Shown: positions 1 through 5,191 of the stretch, piece after piece
Numbering within the stretch: the stretch's first letter is position 1
How the letters are laid out: every line of letters begins with the position of its first letter
Assembly (NCBI GenBank): GCA_905236545.1
Contig: CAJOQO010000032.1
Location: forward strand, 1-11,927
Length of the DNA stretch: 11,927 nucleotides
Source of the DNA: an uncultured Lachnospiraceae bacterium
Lineage (GTDB): Bacteria; Bacillota; Clostridia; Lachnospirales; Lachnospiraceae
Direction: 5' to 3'
The notes under the pieces: generated by a model
Told to the model about the DNA's origin: nothing
Database searches by the model: none
What the model saw: the letters and a program-made list of their open reading frames with translations, nothing else
Program-made: the position numbers and the translations under genes

Positions 1-87
1 ATAGAAAGAGAAGAAGAGCCGGATCTGTTTGCGCTTGCAAATGCTTTTCGCCGGGGAGATTCCTCTTTTCAGAAACGCATCATTAAA
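1..87. repeat. 87-bp terminal direct repeat, left copy
   Basis: The first 87 bases are identical to the last 87 bases of the window (11841-11927). An exact repeat at the two ends with nothing beyond it is what an assembler writes when a contig closes on itself, because the overlap equals the k-mer length. A genuine direct repeat flanking the segment is the alternative. The repeat lies inside an apparent plus-strand reading frame that ends at 141 and carries no recognisable attachment-site or transposon-end structure. Confidence 0.95.
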
Positions 88-141
88 TACTATCAGGAAT
101 TGCAGGATCTCACGCAAAAGGACACGAGCTCCATATGCTAA
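1..141 (+). CDS. C-terminal fragment of an unrecognised protein (5' end missing)
   Basis: Frame 1 is open from the first base to a TAA at 139-141 and gives about 46 residues. They begin IEREEEPDLFALANAFRRGD and end in an amphipathic stretch with IIKYYQELQDL. I do not recognise the family. A perfect 9-bp hairpin starts 7 bp after the stop, which fits a natural gene end. If the contig is circular, the frame runs back across 11840/11841 into sequence that codes for an FtsX permease on the opposite strand, so the gene would be truncated there. The opposite strand is also open over this stretch (from 162 down), so a shadow frame cannot be excluded. Confidence 0.4.
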   Translation: MEREEEPDLFALANAFRRGDSSFQKRIIKYYQELQDLTQKDTSSIC

Positions 142-148
142 TACGAAA

Positions 149-173
149 GCGTCCGGCTTCATCTGCCGGACGC
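149..173. terminator. Bidirectional hairpin terminator between convergent gene ends
   Basis: Arms 149-157 (GCGTCCGGC) and 165-173 (GCCGGACGC) pair perfectly around a 7-base loop. On the minus strand the stem is followed by TTTCGTATT, a partial U tract; on the plus strand it is followed by CTTATAAATT. It sits between a plus-strand stop at 141 and a minus-strand stop at 220-222, so it probably serves both, and the minus-strand gene better. Confidence 0.65.
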
Positions 174-219
174 CTTATAAATTAGTTGCAAATTTATTTC
201 AAGTCTCGCTCGCTCAAAA

Positions 220-327
220 TCATTTCCCCACTTGCAGCCTGCTATACACACCCCTCCCGATCAGCATCGCCGCTACGGCGATTATTATATAAATGGCCGG
301 TGCAGCCTGATAATTCAGAAATAATCT
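220..327 (-). pseudogene. C-terminal remnant of a membrane protein (possibly an ABC permease)
   Basis: Reading the minus strand down to the TGA at 220-222, one frame gives a hydrophobic segment (AAPAIYIIIAVAAMLIGRG) followed by the basic tail VYSRLQVGK. This is a typical last membrane helix and cytoplasmic tail. The same frame is open up to 435, but there it overlaps the recognisable ECF sigma factor, so its upstream part is probably a shadow. The likely picture is a joint near 300-350, where the front of a sigma gene meets the back of a downstream membrane-protein gene. Sigma-ABC operons of this kind are common in Clostridia. The family assignment is a guess from hydrophobicity, and the left boundary is approximate. 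Confidence 0.35.
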
Positions 328-562
328 GCCCGCCACACGGATCAGCCGGTAATTCACGAATCCCGTATTCATCGTAATGCTGATTGCAGAGATTGCGGGC
401 GATTGTATAGAGATACTGCAGCTGCCGGTTCTCATCCCGGTATGTCCTGCTTGCCAGAAAGCGAAGGAAGGCTTCCTGTGTCAGATCTTCTGCTATGTGT
501 CTGTCGTGAAGACGAAAATACAGATACTTGAAAATCCGGTCATATTGATCTTCCAGATTCAA
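242..562 (-). pseudogene. ECF-type RNA polymerase sigma factor, truncated after region 2
   Basis: The first 75 or so residues are a clear sigma-70 family region 2: YDRIFKYLYFRL, then HIAEDLTQEAFLRFLASR (the core-binding DLTQEAFLR signature), then LQYLYTIARNLCNQHYDE. An ECF sigma factor is normally 160-190 residues with a region 4 helix-turn-helix. Here the frame stops after 106 residues, and everything past about residue 77 (PCGGQIISELSGC...) has no resemblance to region 4. The start is a TTG at 562, chosen because AAGGAGG lies about 8 bases upstream on the minus strand. Without region 4 the product could bind core polymerase but should not recognise a -35 element. The deletion appears to join it to a membrane-protein tail. 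Confidence 0.7.
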
Positions 563-630
563 TGGGTGCCCTCCTTTCTCATGTCATTTCCATATGTATA
601 ACGTAAAAAACGTTGTTTGTGCGCCTAGTT

Positions 631-673
631 TCAAAGTCAAGACCACCAGCTTAGCTGGTGGTCTTGACTTTGA
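631..673. repeat. Perfect 20-bp inverted repeat with 3-base loop, abutting trmD fragment
   Basis: Arm 631-650 (TCAAAGTCAAGACCACCAGC) is the exact reverse complement of 654-673, with only TTA between. The bases outside the arms do not pair. There is no U tract on either side, so it is not a standard terminator. Its right arm runs into the first readable codons of the trmD fragment. Long perfect hairpins with CCACCAGC/GCTGGTGG arms resemble the terminal hairpins recognised by IS200/IS605 TnpA transposases. A fold-back rearrangement or amplification artefact would give the same picture. Confidence 0.9.
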
Positions 674-1026
674 TCTGTGGTCATTATGAGGGTTTTGATG
701 CCCGGGTTTATGACTATGTGGATGAATTGATTTCTATCGGTGACTATATCCTGACCGGGGGTGAACTTGCGGCTATGGTTCTTTTGGATTCTGTCACCCG
801 CCTCACGAAAGGTGCTCTTCGGGAGGAGAGCACTCGGGAGGAGTCTTTCGAGAATGGTCTTCTGGAATATCCACAGTACACCCGGCCGGCGGTATTTGAC
901 GGGAAGGCTGTCCCTGAGGTGCTTCTCTCCGGGAATCATGAAGCGATCCGCCGGTGGCGCCGGGAAGAGTCTGAGAAGCTTACGCGCCGGCTGAGGCCGG
1001 ATCTTGTCTATCCTCTGGAGCAGTGA
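664..1026 (+). pseudogene. trmD: 3' half of tRNA (guanine-37-N1)-methyltransferase TrmD, 5' half missing
   Basis: The translation carries the C-terminal half of Trm[14 protein letters not shown] and [15 protein letters not shown] (the trefoil-knot SAM-binding loops), [17 protein letters not shown], then [18 protein letters not shown]. Full-length TrmD is about 240 residues. Only about 120 are here, starting just before the GHYEG motif, so the N-terminal half is lost. The upstream joint coincides with the perfect inverted repeat ending at 673. No start codon with a ribosome site fits, and the usual neighbours rimM and rplS are absent. The 3' end (PDLVYPLEQ) overlaps the end of otnC on the other strand and may also be a joint. 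A product of this fragment would not be an active methyltransferase; a working trmD must exist elsewhere. Confidence 0.8.
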
Positions 1027-1625
1027 ATCAATTCCTTTGCCAGCCAGGCGGTCTGTTCCAGCTCCTCGATTCCCTCGAAGGCGTTCATCAGACTGGTGCC
1101 CCCGACGATCCCGCCGTGATTCTTCAGCAGATACCCCCGCTCTGGGCCGATGCTGTCCCGCATTGCCTGGAAGAGTTCTTCTGATCCGGGGGCGGCGTAG
1201 GGTACTTCCGCAACTTTCCCCAGCTTCATATCCAGATACGGCGTGATATGGGGCATGACATCCCGCGGATTCTCATGCGGAAGGCACGACCAGAGCACAG
1301 TCGCCGGTGAATGAGTGTGAATCACCGCCCGGATCTTGTCTGAACTCTGATATAAGATCTGATGCAGTGTGAATTCCTTGCTGGGTTTCGGTCCATCGGG
1401 ATTCACCGGAACGCCGTCCGGGGTCACGGCTGTCAGCTGATCTTCCTGCAGTGTTCCGAAGCAGGAGCCGCTGCAGGTAATATAAATCAAGTCCCCGTAC
1501 CGAAAACTCAGGTTCGCCGTGGTGCCGCTTGTTTTCCCCCTGTCAAACAGGGAATGGGCGATCCACAGTGCCTGTTCCGCCAGCCTTCTCCATTCTTCAC
1601 TTTTCGATGTTCTGTTTTTTTCCAT
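1008..1625 (-). CDS. otnC: 3-oxo-tetronate-4-phosphate decarboxylase (class II aldolase family)
   Basis: A class II aldolase/adducin-fold protein of about 205 residues. Visible signatures are GTTANLSFR near residue 34 (phosphate-binding loop), KPSKE with the likely catalytic Glu84, the metal-binding pair in HTHS (His103, His105) and a third ligand His170 in KNHGG. With the OtnK kinase directly upstream, the best-fitting role is decarboxylation of 3-oxo-tetronate 4-phosphate to dihydroxyacetone phosphate and CO2. Family members in other contexts are fuculose- or ribulose-phosphate aldolases/epimerases. I chose the ATG at 1625 because AAGGAG lies 8 bases upstream. A GTG at 1691 overlapping the otnK stop is also in frame but lacks a good ribosome site. 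The C-terminus ([11 protein letters not shown]) looks some 15 residues shorter than expected and overlaps the trmD fragment by 19 bp, so the last codons may lie past a joint. Confidence 0.8.
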   Translation of the reverse strand: MEKNRTSKSEEWRRLAEQALWIAHSLFDRGKTSGTTANLSFRYGDLIYITCSGSCFGTLQEDQLTAVTPDGVPVNPDGPKPSKEFTLHQILYQSSDKIRAVIHTHSPATVLWSCLPHENPRDVMPHITPYLDMKLGKVAEVPYAAPGSEELFQAMRDSIGPERGYLLKNHGGIVGGTSLMNAFEGIEELEQTAWLAKELIHCSRG

Positions 1626-1687
1626 GAACGACTCTCCTTCCGCCATCTCTTTGGCTCTTTTTTCCTCACACCGGCGATGAACGATAC

Positions 1688-2968
1688 TCACACCAGCGTC
1701 TTCAGGAAGAAGTCTTCCTCACCGAAGTTCCCTGACTTCAGCACCAGCTGCATTCCGGGGCGTTCTGTGGGTCTCAGGATCGGCACCCCCGGTGCGATCG
1801 ACGGTCCGATGTCAAATGCCTGAAGCGCCAGCGCCAGCGTCACTGCTCCGGAAGTCTCCCCGCCGGCCACAATCAGCCGGTCCACGCAGGCTCGGTTCGT
1901 GATCTCCGCCGCCAGCCCGGCCATGAACTGCTCGATGCTGCCGGATAATTCAACCGAATGATCCGCCTTCCGCAGGCCCGCACTTCCGCTACTGTAAAAA
2001 AGGACATCCTGGGAAGGATCCTCAAGATAATACTCCGCTGCCGCCGGGATGCGACGTTCCGGGTCCAGAACATCATCATCTGTCACCATGTAAGCCTTCC
2101 CGCCGGACTGCACCCACATCTTCACCTGTTTCTGCGTCATATCGGAGCAGCTCCCGCATATCATGAGGCGGCCCCGCCGTGAAACGCTATTCTCCTTCCT
2201 TGTTTTTTCTGCCTCCGCAAAGTGCGCCAGCAATTCTGATCCCCCCGTCCAGACGGGAATCTCCCGGAAGAAGGACACGATCTGTCTCCCGTCCACATCG
2301 TCCACGAAGTCCGGGAGCAGATAGAAATGCTCATGGGCTGATTTCAGTGACTCGATTTTCCGGCGCAGGACATCCTCCTCGGCAAATTCTTCGCGGCGTA
2401 CCACAAATACCGGCCAGGACGACTGGGGCTTCATGAGTTCTGCGATCTTACTGCTCCACATCGGATTCAGCGGGTGGTTCTTCATGTGGCTCTCTGCCAG
2501 CGGCACGCCGTTCACATAGAGGATGCCATCCTCTACGATCCTTCCGTTGGCCGGGAGGGAAGGGCAGAGAATCGTATACGACTGACCGGTCTCCGACAGT
2601 ATCGCATCACAGATGGGACCGATATTTCCCTCCCTGGTGCTGTCAAAGGTCGAGCAGTATTTGACATAGAGCTTCCGGGCGTTCCTTTGCCTGAGCCACC
2701 GGATGGCCTGAAGTGACTCCGCTGCCGCTTTCGATCTCTCCTCGGAGCGGCTCTTCAGCGCGATCACCACTGCGTCGAATCCCTGTATATCCACATCGCC
2801 CTCCACCGGGCCGATGAGCAGCAGGGTCCGCATGCCGTGATCCGCTAGAAATGAGGCGGCATCTCCCGCTCCGGTAAAATCGTCTGCGATACATCCGAGC
2901 CGCAGTCCTCCCGCGCAGGATTCTGCCTCTGCTCTGCCATTCTGCCTGTCAATCCTGTTCTCTGCCAT
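1688..2968 (-). CDS. otnK: Four-carbon acid sugar kinase (DUF1537 family, OtnK-like)
   Basis: A DUF1537 kinase that phosphorylates acid sugars at the terminal hydroxyl with ATP in the cytoplasm. The N-terminal substrate domain starts with LGCIADDFTGAGDAASF (residues 24-40, the family's ADD-TGA motif) and continues with KYCSTFDSTREGNIGP and PSLPANGRIVEDG...PLAESHMKNHPLNPM. The C-terminal nucleotide domain contains LIVAGGETSGAVTLAL. The length, about 426 residues, is normal. The annotated start is the ATG at 2968, which has GGAGGA 7 bases upstream; a GTG at 3001 is in frame but poorly placed. It precedes otnC by 62 bp on the same strand and presumably forms an operon with it. Substrate by analogy is 3-oxo-tetronate. 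Within the family, D-threonate, D-erythronate and 3-oxo-isoapionate kinases look similar, so the exact substrate is open. Confidence 0.88.
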   Translation of the reverse strand: MAENRIDRQNGRAEAESCAGGLRLGCIADDFTGAGDAASFLADHGMRTLLLIGPVEGDVDIQGFDAVVIALKSRSEERSKAAAESLQAIRWLRQRNARKLYVKYCSTFDSTREGNIGPICDAILSETGQSYTILCPSLPANGRIVEDGILYVNGVPLAESHMKNHPLNPMWSSKIAELMKPQSSWPVFVVRREEFAEEDVLRRKIESLKSAHEHFYLLPDFVDDVDGRQIVSFFREIPVWTGGSELLAHFAEAEKTRKENSVSRRGRLMICGSCSDMTQKQVKMWVQSGGKAYMVTDDDVLDPERRIPAAAEYYLEDPSQDVLFYSSGSAGLRKADHSVELSGSIEQFMAGLAAEITNRACVDRLIVAGGETSGAVTLALALQAFDIGPSIAPGVPILRPTERPGMQLVLKSGNFGEEDFFLKTLV

Positions 2969-3020
2969 TTCCGGTTCCTCCATTCGTAAGAAGTCTTCCA
3001 CCTATCCTGTCGCATTCACC

Positions 3021-3030
3021 GTGTATACAC
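3021..3030. promoter_or_regulatory. Probable GntR operator 1, at the otnK transcription start
   Basis: A perfect 10-bp palindrome, GTGTATACAC. It lies about 7 bases downstream of the predicted otnK start and 100 bp from an identical palindrome upstream of gntR. The core TGTATACA fits the TNGTNNNACNA pattern of FadR/FCD-type GntR operators. Binding here would block otnKC transcription. Confidence 0.75.
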
Positions 3031-3043
3031 GCTGTATATCTTA

Positions 3044-3071
3044 TTAATACACAGTCTTCGGGAGTTGTCAA
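3044..3071 (-). promoter_or_regulatory. Predicted sigma-70 promoter of otnK-otnC
   Basis: On the minus strand a perfect -35 TTGACA (3071-3066) is followed after 16 bp by TATTAA (3049-3044). Transcription would start near 3037, directly beside the GTGTATACAC operator at 3021-3030, and run into otnK. Confidence 0.6.
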
Positions 3072-3079
3072 CCCTCTTC

Positions 3080-3107
3080 TTGCTTTTTTCATTCCACGAT
3101 GTATAAT
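3080..3107 (+). promoter_or_regulatory. Predicted sigma-70 promoter of gntR(-rpoN)
   Basis: TTGCTT at 3080-3085 and a perfect TATAAT at 3102-3107 are separated by 16 bp. A second TATAAT lies at 3113-3118. The start would be near 3114, immediately before the operator at 3121-3130. It should transcribe gntR and, by read-through, rpoN. Confidence 0.55.
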
Positions 3108-3120
3108 CTCATTATAATAT

Positions 3121-3130
3121 GTGTATACAC
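3121..3130. promoter_or_regulatory. Probable GntR operator 2, before the gntR ribosome site
   Basis: This second perfect GTGTATACAC is followed at once by AGGAG (3131-3135), the ribosome site of gntR. Its position at about +7 suggests autorepression of gntR. The pairing with the identical site at 3021 could allow a loop or co-repression of both divergent units. Confidence 0.75.
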
Positions 3131-3144
3131 AGGAGTTTTTACAC

Positions 3145-3780
3145 ATGGCCTCTTCAAAAAACCTGAAAACAGCCGCTTATCAATTTCTCAAGAAGAAAAT
3201 ACTTTCGAATGAACTTCCGCCAAACACGTACCTGGAGGAAAAGATGCTCTGTGAAATGGCCGGCATGAGCCGCACCCCAATCCGGGAAGCAATCAACCGG
3301 CTTGTACAAGAAGGGCTCGTCTCGGTTATCCCCAACAAAGGAGCCTTTGTCACGTCGCTGGACATTCAGAGAGTCAAAGAACTATTTGACGCCAGGGTCG
3401 AACTGGAACCTGTTGTCTTCAGAAAAGGATTTGACCGGATCGATCCCGCCGTGCTGAATGACTTCCGGGCGAAATTCGAATCCGGTCTTGCCGAAAAAAA
3501 CTATCCGTTCCTCCACGACGAGGACTATGCTTTTCACAATTATCTGAATTCCCTGTGCCGGAACGAATTCCTGATCCGCACGATGAACAATCTCCAGGAT
3601 CTGTTTCAGATGGTCCGTACACAGGATTTCTACTCCAGAGAGAGAACCGAGAACGGTGCGAGGGAGCACATCGAGCTGATCGGCCTGTGCCTGGACGGAA
3701 AGCAGGAGAGCGCCGCCAATCTTCTGGTCACGCACATCCGGAATACGGAGAAATACTATTTCCAGAACCTGGCACAATAA
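3145..3780 (+). CDS. GntR-family transcriptional regulator, FCD (FadR-like) subfamily
   Basis: A 211-residue protein. The N-terminal winged helix is seen in LPPNTYLEEKMLCEMAGMSR followed by TPIREAINRLVQEGLVSVIPNKGAFV. The C-terminal FCD ligand domain shows the usual spaced acid and histidines (HDEDYAFHNYLNSLCRN, then REHIELIGLCL and TTHI-like VTHIRNTEKYY), which in this family hold a metal that helps bind a carboxylic acid. The start is the ATG at 3145, with AGGAG 9 bases upstream; an in-frame GTG at 3121 falls inside the operator. It probably represses otnKC and itself through the twin GTGTATACAC sites, with a sugar acid or phosphorylated intermediate as inducer (inference). No terminator separates it from rpoN. 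Its last codons and stop contain a sigma-54 promoter. Confidence 0.88.
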   Translation: MASSKNLKTAAYQFLKKKILSNELPPNTYLEEKMLCEMAGMSRTPIREAINRLVQEGLVSVIPNKGAFVTSLDIQRVKELFDARVELEPVVFRKGFDRIDPAVLNDFRAKFESGLAEKNYPFLHDEDYAFHNYLNSLCRNEFLIRTMNNLQDLFQMVRTQDFYSRERTENGAREHIELIGLCLDGKQESAANLLVTHIRNTEKYYFQNLAQ

Positions 3781-3785
3781 TTGCT
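3769..3785 (+). promoter_or_regulatory. Sigma-54 promoter for rpoN, overlapping the gntR stop codon
   Basis: CTGGCAC (3769-3775), AATAA, TTGCT (3781-3785) is an exact match to the consensus YTGGCAC-N5-TTGCW. The GG at 3771-3772 and GC at 3783-3784 have the required 12-bp register. Transcription would start near 3796, 50 bp before the rpoN ATG. The -24 element lies in the last codons of gntR (Leu-Ala-Gln) and the stop. No copy of the activator-type repeats seen upstream of gntP was found nearby, so the enhancer is unknown. Confidence 0.72.
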
Positions 3786-3845
3786 TTACGATTATCTGTA
3801 ATGATAACCGAACCGCATCAATACCCTGCCGGGGAAAGGAACCGC

Positions 3846-5186
3846 ATGAAATTCGATTATTTCCAGACGCAGACACAGACGCAGACCATATCACAGAACC
3901 AGATCGAATCCCTTCGCATGCTGGCTCTCACCACGCCCGAACTGCGCGAATTCCTGAAGCAGGAATACATGGAGAATCCCATGCTGGAACTGTCAGAGCA
4001 TTCCTCCTCAGCCGGCATTTCCCCGGAGCCCGTCACCTATCGCCACAGCCTGGCGGAGTATACAGACCCTCAGATCGCGCCGGACATCCCCTCTCCGGAG
4101 ACCTACGGTATCCGGGAAGTCATACTGGAACAGCTTCCTCCGGATCTTCCGGATCCGGACCGGAGAGTAGTGGAATACCTGCTCGATGAGCTGGACGAAA
4201 AGGGATTCTGCCGCGTTGACGCCGCTGCCATGTCCCAGGAACTGAACCGGATCTACGGGCACTCTCATGCTCACAGTGCAAGAAACATTCTGCAAATTCT
4301 GGAAATACTGAAGGAATGCGAACCTGTCGGCATCTTCTCAGCAGATCTCCGGGAATGCCTGCTCCGGCAGCTCTCTCGCTCCGGGCGTGAGAACACCACC
4401 GTATTCCGCATCGTCTCTTCTTATTATAAAGAACTGATGGAGGGAAAGATCAGCACACTTTCCCGGACTCTGAAGATCAGCACTCTGGAGGTCCGGAAAT
4501 GCATCGAGGAGATCGCCGCGCTGAATCCGGTTCCTCTGCGGGGATTCTCCGACGGGCAGGCAGAATACCACGAGCCGGACGTCATCCTGACCCGGCAGAA
4601 GGACGGAAGCTGGTCCGCGTTCATCAACGACGACTGGACTGAGAACTACAGTGTCTGTGATTATTATGTCCGCATCATGCAGACCACAGAGGACCCGGAT
4701 CTCCTTGCGTATTTCGAGAAAAAACTGGTCCGGGCGAAGCAGATCCTCCTCAATATCAGGCAGCGCCGGCAGACCATTCTCTCCGTCACCATCCGGCTGG
4801 CCGAGATCCAGAACGACTTCCTGTGCAGAACCGGCCCGCTGCAGGCGCTCACCATGAGCCGTCTTGCGGAAGAACTGAACATCCATCCCTCCACCGTGAG
4901 CCGGGCCCTCAAGGACAAATGGATCCAGTACCCCGGCGGTATGATCGCGGCGAAGAAACTCTTCTCTACCGCGCTGGAATCCTCCGGTTCCTCCGGGGCT
5001 GTTTCCAGCTCCGATGTAAAAAGCCGCATCGCCGCAATAATCGATGGCGAGGATCGTTCCCGGCCCCTCAGTGATGCAGCCATCGCTGCCCTCCTGACGG
5101 AAGAAGGCATCCGGATCTCACGCCGCGGCGTAGCCAAATACCGCACGGAACTCGGCATCCGCGGCAGCTTCGAACGGAAAGACTGA
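3846..5186 (+). CDS. rpoN: RNA polymerase sigma-54 factor RpoN
   Basis: A complete sigma-54 of 446 residues. Region I (residues 1-50) is glutamine-rich (FQTQTQTQTISQNQIESLRM) and ends in EYMENPMLEL, as in other RpoN proteins, where it contacts the activator. The central core-binding domain follows. The C-terminal helix-turn-helix SRLAEELNIHPSTVSRALKD contacts the -12 element, and the RpoN box SRRGVAKYR (about 425-433) contacts the -24 element. The start is the ATG at 3846, with GGGAAAGGA 5 bases upstream. It lies 65 bp after gntR, convergent with the sigma-54 activator gene with only 5 bp between the stops. Expression is predicted from the gntR promoter and from a sigma-54 promoter at 3769-3785. 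Embedding rpoN inside a catabolic locus is unusual; it may be a second copy dedicated to this pathway. Confidence 0.95.
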   Translation: MKFDYFQTQTQTQTISQNQIESLRMLALTTPELREFLKQEYMENPMLELSEHSSSAGISPEPVTYRHSLAEYTDPQIAPDIPSPETYGIREVILEQLPPDLPDPDRRVVEYLLDELDEKGFCRVDAAAMSQELNRIYGHSHAHSARNILQILEILKECEPVGIFSADLRECLLRQLSRSGRENTTVFRIVSSYYKELMEGKISTLSRTLKISTLEVRKCIEEIAALNPVPLRGFSDGQAEYHEPDVILTRQKDGSWSAFINDDWTENYSVCDYYVRIMQTTEDPDLLAYFEKKLVRAKQILLNIRQRRQTILSVTIRLAEIQNDFLCRTGPLQALTMSRLAEELNIHPSTVSRALKDKWIQYPGGMIAAKKLFSTALESSGSSGAVSSSDVKSRIAAIIDGEDRSRPLSDAAIAALLTEEGIRISRRGVAKYRTELGIRGSFERKD

Positions 5187-5191
5187 TGTCA

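Noticed and set aside
1..162. Minus-strand frame from ATG 162 running through the left end into the FtsX frame across the seam
   Set aside because: If the contig is circular it gives a continuous protein, but its first 50 residues do not resemble FtsX and it would start inside the terminator hairpin. A truncated FtsX joined to foreign sequence is simpler.
600..614. AACGT/ACGTT inverted repeat upstream of the ECF sigma gene as an operator or ECF autopromoter
   Set aside because: Only 5-bp arms around an A-run, in AT-rich sequence close to a probable joint; it could arise by chance and no matching -35 element was convincing.
1691..1691. GTG at 1691 overlapping the otnK stop as the otnC start
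   Set aside because: Coupled translation is possible, but the ATG at 1625 has AAGGAG at 8-base spacing and places the conserved domain normally.
3001..3001. GTG at 3001 as the otnK start
   Set aside because: In frame, but without a suitably spaced ribosome site. The ATG at 2968 has GGAGGA 7 bases upstream and gives a normal family length.
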